Assembly (NCBI GenBank): GCA_016719535.1
Contig: JADJYX010000003.1
Location: 1-36,921 of the forward strand
DNA length: 36,921 nucleotides
Direction: 5' to 3'
DNA from: Rubrivivax sp.
GTDB lineage: Bacteria; Pseudomonadota; Gammaproteobacteria; Burkholderiales; Burkholderiaceae_C
Shown here piece after piece: positions 18,150 to 27,724 of the stretch. The translations under genes were made by a program, and so were the position numbers. Each line of letters begins with the position of its first letter. Position 1 is the first letter of the stretch. The notes beneath the pieces are model-generated. The model searched no databases, was not told where the DNA came from, and saw nothing but the letters and a program-made list of their open reading frames with translations.

Positions 18150-19310
18150 TCACGCGCCTTCGGCATCGGCCCTCGCCAAGGCGTTGTGCGCCGTGAAGCG
18201 CCCAACGGCGAACGGCTGCAGGTCGAAGCGCGTGCCGCGCCCGGTCACCAGGTCGGCCATGATGCTGCCGACGATGGGCCCGAGCTGGAAACCGTGGGCC
18301 GAGAAACCGAAGGCGTGCCAGGCCCCTTCGCTTGTGCCGCTGGCGCCGATGACCGGGATGTCGTCGGGCATGCGTGCCTCGATGCCGGCCCAGGCGCGCA
18401 CCACCTGAACGCCGCGCATGTGCGGGAACAGCACCGCCACCGTCTGCGCGTTCACGGCCAGCAGCGACAGGTCGAGCTTCGTCTCGTTGCGCTCGGGCCA
18501 GGCGGTGCCGCGCAGGCCGCCGCCGATCAGCACCGTGCCGTTCTCGAACTGCTTGAACGACAGCGTGCGCCCCGTGGCGCCCACCACCGGGTCGAGAAAG
18601 TGCGCCACGGGCTCGGTGATCATCAGCATCGGCGCGATGACCTGCAGCGGCACCGGCTCGCCCAGCTGCGCGGCGATGGCGCCCGCCCAGGCGCCGGCGC
18701 AATTGACGAGTTGCGGCGCCTCGAAGGTGCCGCGCGGCGTGCTCAACCGAAACAGGCCACGCTCGCGCCGCACCGCATCGACCCGCGTGCCTTCGAGCAC
18801 GCGCGCGCCCAGCGCCACGGCGCGGCGCGCAAAGGCCAGCGTGGTGCGGTAGGGCAGGGCCGCGCCGTCGGCGCGGCACACCAGGCCGCCCACGCAGTGC
18901 TCGGCCACCGCCGGCACCAGCGCGCGCAGCTCGTCGCGTTTGACGATCTCCTCGTGCTGGAAGCCGATCGCCTGCACGCTGGCCACGCGTTGGCGCAGCG
19001 CGTCGAGTTCGGCCTCGGTCTCGGCGATCTTGATCTGGCCGTGGCAGCTGAAGCCGCAGTGATCGTCGACGAGCGCCGGCATGTCGTGCCACAGCGTCAT
19101 CGACGCGTCCGACAGCGGCACCTCGGCCAGGTGGCGCCCCAGGCGCCGCACGCCGCCGGCGTTGACGCCCGACGCATGCCGGCCGACATGGTCCTTCTCC
19201 AGCAGCAGCACCTGCAGGCCGGCACGCGCCAGGTGCAGCGCGGTGGAGCAACCGTGGATGCCGCCGCCGACGACGATCACGTCGGCGCTGCGGCCGGCGC
19301 TGGTGGCCAT
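18150..19310 (-). CDS. DadA/SoxB-like FAD-dependent oxidoreductase
   Basis: Intact, 386 residues. N-terminal dinucleotide fold VIVVGGGIHGCSTALHLARAG, with the FAD-contact segment ASGVNAGGVRR and a C-terminal GFSAHGFQLGP loop, as in D-amino acid dehydrogenases and the sarcosine oxidase beta subunit. Its ATG overlaps the stop of the preceding gene by one base (TGATG). It is the last gene of the operon and the second DadA-type flavoprotein in it. It probably oxidises an amine or amino acid C-N bond; whether it is a subunit of the same complex or acts on the next intermediate is not clear. Confidence 0.8.
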   Translation of the reverse strand: MATSAGRSADVIVVGGGIHGCSTALHLARAGLQVLLLEKDHVGRHASGVNAGGVRRLGRHLAEVPLSDASMTLWHDMPALVDDHCGFSCHGQIKIAETEAELDALRQRVASVQAIGFQHEEIVKRDELRALVPAVAEHCVGGLVCRADGAALPYRTTLAFARRAVALGARVLEGTRVDAVRRERGLFRLSTPRGTFEAPQLVNCAGAWAGAIAAQLGEPVPLQVIAPMLMITEPVAHFLDPVVGATGRTLSFKQFENGTVLIGGGLRGTAWPERNETKLDLSLLAVNAQTVAVLFPHMRGVQVVRAWAGIEARMPDDIPVIGASGTSEGAWHAFGFSAHGFQLGPIVGSIMADLVTGRGTRFDLQPFAVGRFTAHNALARADAEGA

Positions 19311-20731
19311 CAGCCGCGCACCACGGCCTTGACCGAGGCGTCGGTCTGCGGCAGCGCCGCCAGCTCGGCCACGGTGACCGGCTTGATCGGCGGGCGCAGC
19401 CGGTAGTAGCCCACCTCCTGCGGCGACACGCCGCGCTCGGCGGCCATCAGCTCGGTCACCGTCAGCCCACAATAGCGGCCCTGGCAGGGCCCCATGCCGC
19501 AGCGCAGGAAGGCCTTCATCTGGTTGGGGCCGCTGCAGCCCAGCGCCACGGTGCCGCGGATCTGCTGCGCGGTGATCTCCTCGCAGCGGCAGACGACGGT
19601 GTCGCCGCTGGGCTGGCGGAAGCGCGCCGCAGGCCGGTACATCAGGTCGACGAAGCGGCGCGCGGCCAGGTTCTTCTGCAGGCGCTGACGCACGCCGGCC
19701 TCGTCGGGCAGCGCCGCGAGCTTCGGCGCGTTCAAGGCCCGCGCGGCGGCGATGGCCGCCAACGTTCCACGATCCTCGGCCGCCCAGGCCCCGGCGATGC
19801 CGGCGCCGTCACCGGCAATCGCGATGCCGTCGACGGCACTGGTGCCGAAGTCGTCGACCACCGGCACGAAGGCCAGCTGAACGTCGTCCCAGCGGTGCTC
19901 GATGCCGATCGAGTTGGCCAGGTTCACGTTGGGCACCACGCCCTGGTGCAGCAGCAGCGTGTCGACGGGCAGACTGTCGCGGCCGCCCGCGTGATCGAAC
20001 GCGACGCGGCTGGCGCGGCCCTCGCCCTGCGCCGCCAGCGCGGTGACGCCGCGCACGATGCGCACGTGGCGCCGCACGGTCCACATCAGCGACGCGCCCT
20101 TGACGAAGTAGCGCGAGAACACGAAGGCACCCAGGTGCGCCATCGCCTCGCTGCGTGCAGCCGGGTCGGTGGTGTCCAGGATCGCCGCCGGCGCGCGCCC
20201 GGCGCGCAGCATCTGCCACGCGAACAGGTACAGCAGCGGCCCGCAGCCGGCCAGCACCACCCGGCCCGAGGGCACCAGGCCCGAGGTCTTGAGCAGGATC
20301 TGCGCCGCGCCCACGGTCATCACGCCGGGCAGCGTCCAGCCGGGGATGGGCATGGGCCGCTCGAGCGCGCCGGTGGCCAGGATGATGCGCCGCGCCTGGG
20401 TGAGCCGCGCCGCGCCGCCGCTGGAGACGCCGATCTCGCGCTCCTTCGACACGCTCCACACCGTGGCGCCGGGCACGTACTGCGCACCGCTGGCGCGGAA
20501 GGCCTCGGCGATGCCGGCGCCGTGGGCGTAGTCGTCGCCCAGCAGCGCGCGGCGCGCGGCCGGCACGCGCGTGATCGCGCGGTAGATCTGGCCGCCGGGC
20601 TCGCCCTGCTCGTCGAACAGCACGGTCGACAGCCCGGCCCGTGCGCAGGCCGAGGCCGCGCTCAGGCCGGCGGGGCCGGCGCCGATCACCGCGACGTCGT
20701 AGGCGTCGCGCAACGTCGCCACTGCGCTCAT
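19310..20731 (-). CDS. NAD(P)/FAD oxidoreductase with C-terminal BFD-like [2Fe-2S] region (HcnB/OoxA-like)
   Basis: 473 residues, intact. Two Rossmann folds: VAVIGAGPAGLSAASACARAG near residue 12 and VVLAGCGPLLYLFAW near 165. The C-terminus carries a bacterioferredoxin-associated-type cluster: VVCRCEEIT, then CSGPNQMKAFLRCGMGPCQG. This is the HcnB/opine oxidase subunit A/D-hydroxyproline dehydrogenase alpha type, which relays electrons within a heteromeric amine dehydrogenase. ATG at 20,731 overlaps the small ferredoxin subunit by four bases. Confidence 0.85.
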   Translation of the reverse strand: MSAVATLRDAYDVAVIGAGPAGLSAASACARAGLSTVLFDEQGEPGGQIYRAITRVPAARRALLGDDYAHGAGIAEAFRASGAQYVPGATVWSVSKEREIGVSSGGAARLTQARRIILATGALERPMPIPGWTLPGVMTVGAAQILLKTSGLVPSGRVVLAGCGPLLYLFAWQMLRAGRAPAAILDTTDPAARSEAMAHLGAFVFSRYFVKGASLMWTVRRHVRIVRGVTALAAQGEGRASRVAFDHAGGRDSLPVDTLLLHQGVVPNVNLANSIGIEHRWDDVQLAFVPVVDDFGTSAVDGIAIAGDGAGIAGAWAAEDRGTLAAIAAARALNAPKLAALPDEAGVRQRLQKNLAARRFVDLMYRPAARFRQPSGDTVVCRCEEITAQQIRGTVALGCSGPNQMKAFLRCGMGPCQGRYCGLTVTELMAAERGVSPQEVGYYRLRPPIKPVTVAELAALPQTDASVKAVVRG

Positions 20732-21027
20732 CGCCCCACCTCGCGCTTGCCCTGCTGCGTCTCGACCTTCATGCCGTCGCGCACCAGCACCTGGCAGCCC
20801 TGGCGGTTGCCCAGGCCGTCGATCGTGACCAGGCACTCGAAGCAGGTGCCCATCAGGCAGAAGGGCCCGCGCGCAGCGCCGCTGACGGGCGTGGTGCGGC
20901 AGGTGCTGCGGCCGGCGGCCAGCAGCGCCGCGGCGACCGAGTCGCCCACACGGGCCTCGACCGGCTGGCCGTCGAGGGTGAAGGCCACGCGCGCGGCCGC
21001 GTCGGCCTCAGGCAGCCGCTGGAACAT
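20728..21027 (-). CDS. (2Fe-2S)-binding small subunit (HcnA-like)
   Basis: 99 residues, with AAGGAG 5 bases before the ATG. A ferredoxin-like fold: RVAFTLDGQPVEARVGDSVAAALLA, then FCLMGTCFECLVTIDG with clustered Cys, and a final Cys in RQGCQV. It is the small electron-transfer subunit of hydrogen-cyanide-synthase-like or opine oxidase complexes and always pairs with HcnB- and HcnC-type subunits, both adjacent here. It overlaps the upstream HcnC-like gene by 20 bases. Confidence 0.85.
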   Translation of the reverse strand: MFQRLPEADAAARVAFTLDGQPVEARVGDSVAAALLAAGRSTCRTTPVSGAARGPFCLMGTCFECLVTIDGLGNRQGCQVLVRDGMKVETQQGKREVGR

Positions 21028-22135
21028 GGAATCTCCTTGCGGAAAAGGTGCTGAAGGTGTCGGCCGGCAGCTCGCCGCGCACGATGTGCCCCGGCAGCTC
21101 CAGGGCATGGTTGGCGGCCAGCGTCACGCCGCTGTGGCAGGTGGCGACGAAGGCCCCGGGACAGGTGGCCGACTGGTCGTAGATGGGGAAGCCGTCGCGC
21201 GTCATCACGCGCAGCGCGGCCCAGGTGCGCACCACGTTGAGCGAGCCGATCAGCGGAAACATGCGCTGCGCGCGGTCGGCCATCGTCGCCAGGATGGCCG
21301 GGCCGACGACCGGGTCGGTCTGCTCTTCCTGCGAGTCGCCGATCATGAGGCCGCCCTCGTCGGTCTGGCGCACCGTGACCACCGGGTGGTGCAGGAAGGG
21401 CGCGGCCTTCTCGGTGACGATGAGCTGGCCGCGCTGCGGGCGCACCGGCACGTCCAGGCCGACCGACTCGCCCAGGGCCTTGTTGCCGACGCCCGCGGTC
21501 AGCACCACCTGGGCGGCGCGCAGGTCGTGCGCCCCGGCACGCAGTGCGAAGCCGCCGTCGCGCCGCTCGATGCGCTCGATGCGTGCCTGCGGCACGTAGG
21601 CCACGCCCAGCGCCTGCATGCCCTGGTGCAGCGCTCGCAGCAGCCGCAAGGAATTGACGTGTCCGTCCAGCGGGCAGTAGCTGCCGCCTACCACCTCGGG
21701 GCCGATGGCGGGCAGCATCTTGCGCACCTGCTCGCGGCTCAGCATCTCGTAGCCGGCCTCGGGCATGCCGGGTTGGGCCTGCAGCCGTGCCAGCAGGTCG
21801 GCACGGCGTTGCATTTCGACCTCACTCAGCGCCAGGTGGAAGCCGCCCGGCCGCTGGTAGCAGAGGTCGACGCCGGTCTGTTCGCGCAGCTCGTCGCGAA
21901 AGCGGTCCCACAGGCCGACCGATTGCACGGTCCAGCGCGCATAGGCCGACATGCCCAGGCCCTTGCTCTGCACCCACACCAGCGCGAAGTTGCCGCGCGA
22001 GGCGCGCAGCGCCAGGTCGCCTTCGTCGACCACCACCACGCGCCGGCCCAGGCGCGCCAGGCCCCAGGCCACGGCCGAGCCCACCAGGCCGCCGCCGATC
22101 ACCGCGACGTCGTGGTCGCGTGCTGCAGTCGTCAC
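21008..22135 (-). CDS. FAD-dependent amine/amino-acid dehydrogenase subunit (HcnC/OoxB-like)
   Basis: 375 residues. It starts at GTG 22,135 with GGAGG just upstream and overlaps the permease stop (GTGA). Motifs: VAVIGGGLVGSAVAWGLARLG for FAD, RASRGNFALVWVQSKG, and a C-terminal CHSGVTLAANHALELP loop. It is the catalytic flavin subunit that removes hydride from the C-N bond of glycine-, opine- or hydroxyproline-like substrates in this family. No truncation seen. Confidence 0.85.
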   Translation of the reverse strand: MTTAARDHDVAVIGGGLVGSAVAWGLARLGRRVVVVDEGDLALRASRGNFALVWVQSKGLGMSAYARWTVQSVGLWDRFRDELREQTGVDLCYQRPGGFHLALSEVEMQRRADLLARLQAQPGMPEAGYEMLSREQVRKMLPAIGPEVVGGSYCPLDGHVNSLRLLRALHQGMQALGVAYVPQARIERIERRDGGFALRAGAHDLRAAQVVLTAGVGNKALGESVGLDVPVRPQRGQLIVTEKAAPFLHHPVVTVRQTDEGGLMIGDSQEEQTDPVVGPAILATMADRAQRMFPLIGSLNVVRTWAALRVMTRDGFPIYDQSATCPGAFVATCHSGVTLAANHALELPGHIVRGELPADTFSTFSARRFHVPAAA

Positions 22136-22947
22136 GTTTCCTCCGAACCGGCGGCACGGCCGGCGAGCAGGCGCTCGATGCCGTACAGGCGGTCGAGCAC
22201 GATCAGGAACACGGCCGTCAGGGCGATGACGGCCGCCGACACCGAGGTCACCAGCGGGTCGATGTTGTCCTGGATGTACAGGAACATGCGCACCGGCAGC
22301 GTCACCGTGCCGGGCGCGGCGATGAAGACCGTCATCGTCACTTCGTCGAAGCTCTGGATGAAGGCCAGCGCACCGCCGCTGGCCACCCCGGGCAGGATGA
22401 GCGGCAGCGTGACGCGTCGGAACACCGTGAAGTCGGTGGCGCCCAGCGAAATGGCGGCGTGCTCGATCGAGCGGTCGGTGCCCACGGCCGAGGCCAGCAC
22501 CAGGCGCAACGCAAAGGGCATGACGATCACCACATGGGCGATCACCAGCCCGGCGAACGTGCCGCTGAGCCCGATCTGCGTGAAGAAGCGCAGGAAGGCG
22601 ATGCCCAGCACCACGTGCGGGATCATCAGCGGCGACAGGAACAGCGTGACCAGTGCGTCGCGCCCGGCGAAGCGGTGGCGCGCGATGGCCAGCGCCGCCG
22701 GCACCGACACCGTGACCGCGATCGCCGACGACAGCGCGGCCAGCCACAGGCTGTTCCAGAACGCGGCCACGAACTCGGGGTAGCGCCCGATGGCCGCGAA
22801 CCAGCGCAGCGACAGTTCCGACGGCGCCGGGATCGACAGGAAGCCCGTGGGCGTGAAGGCCACCCAGCAGACGATGGCGATGGGCGCCAGCATGAACACC
22901 ACGAACAGCGTGTGGAAGGCGAGTGCGAGCGGGCCGTTTCTGCTCAT
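22132..22947 (-). CDS. ABC transporter permease, PotC-like
   Basis: 271 residues with about six membrane helices. The binding-protein-dependent permease motif is AISLGATDFTVFRRVTLPLILPG (EAA loop). Its length and two-permease arrangement match spermidine/putrescine and opine importers. It pairs with the PotB-like gene 3 bases upstream. Confidence 0.88.
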   Translation of the reverse strand: MSRNGPLALAFHTLFVVFMLAPIAIVCWVAFTPTGFLSIPAPSELSLRWFAAIGRYPEFVAAFWNSLWLAALSSAIAVTVSVPAALAIARHRFAGRDALVTLFLSPLMIPHVVLGIAFLRFFTQIGLSGTFAGLVIAHVVIVMPFALRLVLASAVGTDRSIEHAAISLGATDFTVFRRVTLPLILPGVASGGALAFIQSFDEVTMTVFIAAPGTVTLPVRMFLYIQDNIDPLVTSVSAAVIALTAVFLIVLDRLYGIERLLAGRAAGSEET

Positions 22948-22950
22948 CGG

Positions 22951-23861
22951 TCAGCCCTCGAAGACCTGCGCATAGCGCCGCTCGATCAGCTTGTTGCTGC
23001 CGACGATGATGGCCACCAGCGCGATCAGCAGCAGCACCGCCACCGCGGCGCCCAGCGGCCAGTTCAAGGTGTTGAGGAACTCGTCGTAGGCCAGCGTCGA
23101 CGCCACCTTGAGACGCCGGCCGCCCACGATGGCCGGCGTGGCGAAGGCGCTGGCGGCCAGCGCGAAGACGATGATGGCGCCCGACAGCACGCCCGGCATC
23201 ACCTGCGGCAGCACGATGCGCCGCAGCACCGTGCCCTGCGACGCGCCCAGCGACACCGCGGCGTTCTCGACCTGCGGGTCGAGCCGCTGCAGCGACGCCC
23301 ACACCGACAGCACCATGAAGGGGAGCAGCACATGGGTGAGCGCGATCACCACGCCCGCTTCGGTGAACATGAAGGGAATGGGCGCATCGATCACGCCCAG
23401 GCGCAGCAGCGTCTTGTTGATGAGCGCCGTCTCGCCGCCGAACAGCAGCGCCCAGCCCAGCGTGCGCGCCACCACCGAGATCAGCAGCGGCCCCAGGATG
23501 ACGAGCAGGAACACCGCCTTCCAGCGCGGCGCCATGCGGTTGAGGATGTAGGCCTCGGGCGCACCGAACAGCGCCGCCAGCAGCGTGACGGCGACGGCGA
23601 CGCGGAAGGTGCGCAGGAACATCTCGTGGAAGTAGCCGTCCTGCACCACCTCGGCCCAGTTCTTCAGCGAGAACGTGGCCACGATGCCCTTGTACTGGCC
23701 CCATTCGTAGAACGACAGCAGCACCGTCATCACCAGCGGGATGAGCAGGGCACCCGCGAACAGCAGCAGCGCCGGGCCCGACAGCAGGTAGGGCGCCCAG
23801 CGCTCGCGCGCCGCGGGCCGCACGGCCGCGGCGGCCAGGGCTGCAGGGGCGGGTGCTGCGC

Positions 23862-23865
<4 letters not shown>
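22951..23865 (-). CDS. ABC transporter permease, PotB-like
   Basis: 304 residues. GTG start at 23,865 overlaps the ATPase stop (GTGA). An Ala-rich N-terminus precedes about six membrane helices; the EAA loop is AVSLGASQGTVLRRIVLPQVMPG. First permease of the importer. Longer starts upstream would run inside the ATPase gene and are unlikely. Confidence 0.85.
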
Positions 23866-24929
<1,064 letters not shown>

Positions 24930-24968
24930 CGGCGCAGGCGGTCGGCAGGATGGGCGGAAGGTAGCTGC

Positions 24969-24998
24969 CTGCCGGCCGCGCGCGTGCGCGGTCGGCAG
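24969..24998 (-). terminator. Intra-operon hairpin between binding protein and ATPase genes
   Basis: A 13-bp stem (CTGCCGGCCGCGC / GCGCGGTCGGCAG, one G-T pair) with a 4-base loop fills most of the 93-base gap after the binding-protein stop. It has no U tract. Such stems after a binding-protein gene often stabilise its 3' end or cause partial termination, giving more binding protein than membrane parts. Confidence 0.5.
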
Positions 24999-25022
24999 GG
25001 GCGGTTCAGTCGCGGGTGCGGC

Positions 25023-26054
25023 TCAGCGCTCGACTTCGCGGTTCCAGCGCTTGGTCCACTCCTCGCGCTTCTCGTTGATCACGTCCCAGTCGACGTTGAT
25101 CAGCTTGGCGGCGCGCTCGCCCACCGGCGCCATGGGCAGCGCGGCGGGGTCGACCACGGCCTTCTTGTTCACCGGGCCGTAGCCGTACTCCTTGGCCAGC
25201 GTGGCCTGGAAGTCGGGTGCGATCATGGCCTTGACGAACTCCTGCGCCAGCGGCGATGCGTTCGGCTTGGCCACCGGGCAGACCGACGACAGCAGCGTCG
25301 CCGCGTTCTCCTTCGGGTACACGAAGTCGACCGGGAAGCCGGTGACTGCGAGCGAGTGCACGCGCCCCGAGCCCCACACCGCGATGACCGCCTGGCCGCT
25401 CTGGAACAGTTCGGTCATCTTGCCCGGCGACGGCTCGTAGGCCAGCACGTTCGGGTTGACCTGTTCCTTCATCACCTTGAAGCCGGGCTCGATGGACTTC
25501 TCGCTGCCGCCGTTCATGCGTGCGAACATCACCAGCGTGTGCAGCCCGTAGGTGTTGTTGATCGGCGGAATGACCAGCAGCTTCTTGAACTTCGGGTCCT
25601 TCAGGTCGTTCCAGGAGGTGGGCGCGGGCCAGCCCTTTTCCTTGAAGACCTTGGTGTTGTACATGATGCCCGTGCCCACCAGGCCGATGCCCACCGCCTT
25701 GTTGTCCTTGTACTTGGCGGCGTCGTGGATGTCGGCCGCCGGCAGGCCCTGGATGGGCGCGCAGAAGCCGAGCGCTATGGCCTGGAACATGGGGCCGTCG
25801 TCGACGATGGCCACGTCGATCTGCTGGTTGGCCTTCTGCGCCTGCAGCTTGGCCAGCGTGTCGGTGGAGTTGCCGGCGATGTACTCGACCTTCACGCCGT
25901 GCTTCTTCTCGAAGGCGGGCAGCAGGTCCTTGCGCAGCGACTGCTCGAACGAGCCGCCGTAGCCGGCGACATAGAAGGTCTTCTGCTGCGCCGCCACCGG
26001 CGTGCTGGCAAGGGCCGACAGCACCGCTGCGGCAATCAACGAACGCATGACCAT
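25023..26054 (-). CDS. ABC transporter substrate-binding protein, PotD/opine type
   Basis: 343 residues, start at ATG 26,054 with AGGAG 6 bases upstream. A signal peptide (about 23 residues, ending in TPVAAQ) precedes an extracellular-binding-protein fold: VAGYGGSFEQSLRKDLLPAFEKK, DVAIVDDGP, VGTGIMYN, and a late AVWGSGRVHSLA. First gene of the import-oxidation operon. The GYGGSFE start is typical of polyamine/opine-type binding proteins. Substrate unproven. Confidence 0.88.
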   Translation of the reverse strand: MVMRSLIAAAVLSALASTPVAAQQKTFYVAGYGGSFEQSLRKDLLPAFEKKHGVKVEYIAGNSTDTLAKLQAQKANQQIDVAIVDDGPMFQAIALGFCAPIQGLPAADIHDAAKYKDNKAVGIGLVGTGIMYNTKVFKEKGWPAPTSWNDLKDPKFKKLLVIPPINNTYGLHTLVMFARMNGGSEKSIEPGFKVMKEQVNPNVLAYEPSPGKMTELFQSGQAVIAVWGSGRVHSLAVTGFPVDFVYPKENAATLLSSVCPVAKPNASPLAQEFVKAMIAPDFQATLAKEYGYGPVNKKAVVDPAALPMAPVGERAAKLINVDWDVINEKREEWTKRWNREVER

Positions 26055-26213
26055 GTATCGCTCCTGTGGGTGTGTGACCGCGGCACTCGGGTGACGGCCG
26101 CGCAGACGGCCTGCAGCGGTGCACTGATGCTGGGTCAACACCATCCATGCGTCAAATTCATTAACAATCGCTGTCGATGCCGGAATGTTATGGTTGGCAG
26201 CTGAGGGAAAACC
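26055..26213. promoter_or_regulatory. Divergent promoter region, binding protein operon / lysR
   Basis: The 159-bp spacer has an AT-rich core (about 26,150-26,195, including ATTCATTAACAAT) that stands out from the GC-rich surroundings, as expected for promoters and a LysR site. GAGGG precedes the lysR ATG. I could not assign exact -35/-10 boxes. Confidence 0.5.
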
Positions 26214-27137
26214 ATGCCTCGCATCAACACGCGCCAGATCGAAGCCTTCCGTGCGCTGATGCTCGCCGGCACCACCACCGCCGCCGCCGAGTTGATGCGC
26301 GTGACGCAGCCGGCCGTCAGCCGGCTGCTGCGCGACCTGCAGCACGCGCTCGACCTGCAGCTGTTCGACCGCCGCGGCACTCGACTCGTGCCGACCAGCG
26401 AGGCCATCGCACTCTACGACGAGGTGCAGCGTTCCTTCGTCGGCCTGGACCGCATCGCCGCGGTGGCGCAGGCGCTGGGCTCCAGCCGCATCGGCACGCT
26501 GCGCGTGGCCGGGCTGCCGGCGCTGGCCAACGGCTTCCTGCCGCGCCTCGCCGCGCGTTTCCTGAACGAGCGGCCAGGCCTCAACCTTGAGCTGCACGGG
26601 CTGGTGTCGCACCTGGTGCTGGACTGGGTGGCGGCCGGCCAGTGCGACGTGGGCTTCGCGGCGGCGCCGATCGAGCATGCCGGCGTGGTGACTGACAAGA
26701 TGCCGACCGTGCGCCTGGTGGCCATCGTGCCGGCCGGTCACCGGCTGGCGCGCAAGCGGCTGCTGCGGCCCAAGGACTTCGAAGGCGAGCGCTTCGTCGC
26801 CATGGCGCGCACCACGCCCACGCGCTTCCAGGTCGACGGCGTGTTCGACGCACACGGCGTGCAGCGCGAGATCTTCATCGAGACCTCGTTGTCCGAGATC
26901 GTCTGCGCCACCGTGGCTGCGGGCGCGGGCGTGGCGCTGGTGGAGCCCTTCAGCGCCCACGAGCATGCGGTGCGCGGCTTCGCGGTGCGGCCCTTCGAGC
27001 CCGCGCTGCAGTTCGAGTTCGCGGCGCTGTGGTCGCCGCACCGCCCGGTGCCCAGGGCGGCGCGCGAGTTCATCGAGGCCTTCCGTGCCGAGGTGAGCGC
27101 CTTCAAGCAGCGCCTGGACGCACGCGGGTTGGCCTGA
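26214..27137 (+). CDS. LysR-family transcriptional regulator
   Basis: 307 residues, intact. N-terminal winged helix: RQIEAFRALMLAGTTTAAAELMRVTQPAVSRLLRDLQ, then DLQLFDRRGTRLVPTSEA; the rest is the LysR substrate-binding domain. It is close to the OccR/NocR-like group in its N-terminus and is transcribed away from the transporter-oxidase operon, which it most likely controls in response to the substrate. Confidence 0.9.
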   Translation: MPRINTRQIEAFRALMLAGTTTAAAELMRVTQPAVSRLLRDLQHALDLQLFDRRGTRLVPTSEAIALYDEVQRSFVGLDRIAAVAQALGSSRIGTLRVAGLPALANGFLPRLAARFLNERPGLNLELHGLVSHLVLDWVAAGQCDVGFAAAPIEHAGVVTDKMPTVRLVAIVPAGHRLARKRLLRPKDFEGERFVAMARTTPTRFQVDGVFDAHGVQREIFIETSLSEIVCATVAAGAGVALVEPFSAHEHAVRGFAVRPFEPALQFEFAALWSPHRPVPRAAREFIEAFRAEVSAFKQRLDARGLA

Positions 27138-27146
27138 GACCGGGCT

Positions 27147-27704
27147 TCAGGCCGCAGCGAATCGTGCCAGACGTTGGGCGATGCCCTGCGCCTCAATCGC
27201 CTTGATGGCTGCCCGCGGCGTGTGGTGGTGGCGGACTTTGAGGGCAAGCACCAGCAGCGATGCCCGGTGCAACCCCTCGACGCCATCGCGTTCCGAATGG
27301 AGCAGCAGCGCCTGAGCCGCAAGGACCTCGTGCCGTACCTCGGCTCCCTGTCCATCGAAGGCACTTGGCTTCGGGTGATAGATCAAGCAGGCCGACTGCG
27401 GTTCGCCATCTGCCATCAAGAAGAACCACTTGTACTCGTCGCCAAGGTTGAGCAGCGATTTGTCAAGCCAGCGCCAGTGGCTGTCGTCGAACTGGACTTC
27501 AGCCAATACCGCCGCCAACTGCTCTTTGGTGTAGTTCTGCTTCTTGATGAAACGAGCCAGTTGCGTGGTGAAGACACCCCAGGTGCTATCGCAACGGTTT
27601 GCGAGTCCCATGTTCCAGCCAAGCAAGAGCTTGAAAGGTTTAGTCCTGCCGTCCCGGGCGGCCAAGCTGCCTTCGGCCAGACACTCGCACTTGGCGACAT
27701 CCAA
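27147..27704 (-). pseudogene. Truncated unknown protein (possibly GNAT-like N-terminus), 3' end chimeric
   Basis: A 185-codon frame with a TTG start. The first ~120 residues look like genuine protein (KLLLGWNMGLANRCDSTWGV, KQNYTKEQLAAVLAEVQFDD, DEYKWFFLMADGEPQSACL, IYHPKPS). The last ~65 residues are antisense to a HigA-like stretch and look like read-through. I read this as a gene cut near 27,350 and joined to an antitoxin remnant. The N-terminal portion vaguely resembles acetyltransferase-like proteins of mobile regions; function unassigned. Confidence 0.45.
27174..27350 (+). pseudogene. HigA-type antitoxin remnant
   Basis: Plus-strand frame reading PLDAIAFRMEQQRLSRKDLV and PYLGS, which closely resembles the linker and first helix of HigA/XRE antitoxins before the second HTH helix. 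The match ends abruptly after GS at about 27,347, where the family goes on with a recognition helix; the frame then runs into antisense of the truncated gene above. No toxin gene is adjacent. Probably a relic joined by deletion or recombination. Confidence 0.45.
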
Positions 27705-27724
27705 TGGATCGACATTTGCGAGTA

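Noticed and set aside
19895..22783. 962-codon open frame on the plus strand
   Set aside because: Antisense to the HcnABC-like genes and a permease; composition is shadow-like and no domain is recognisable.
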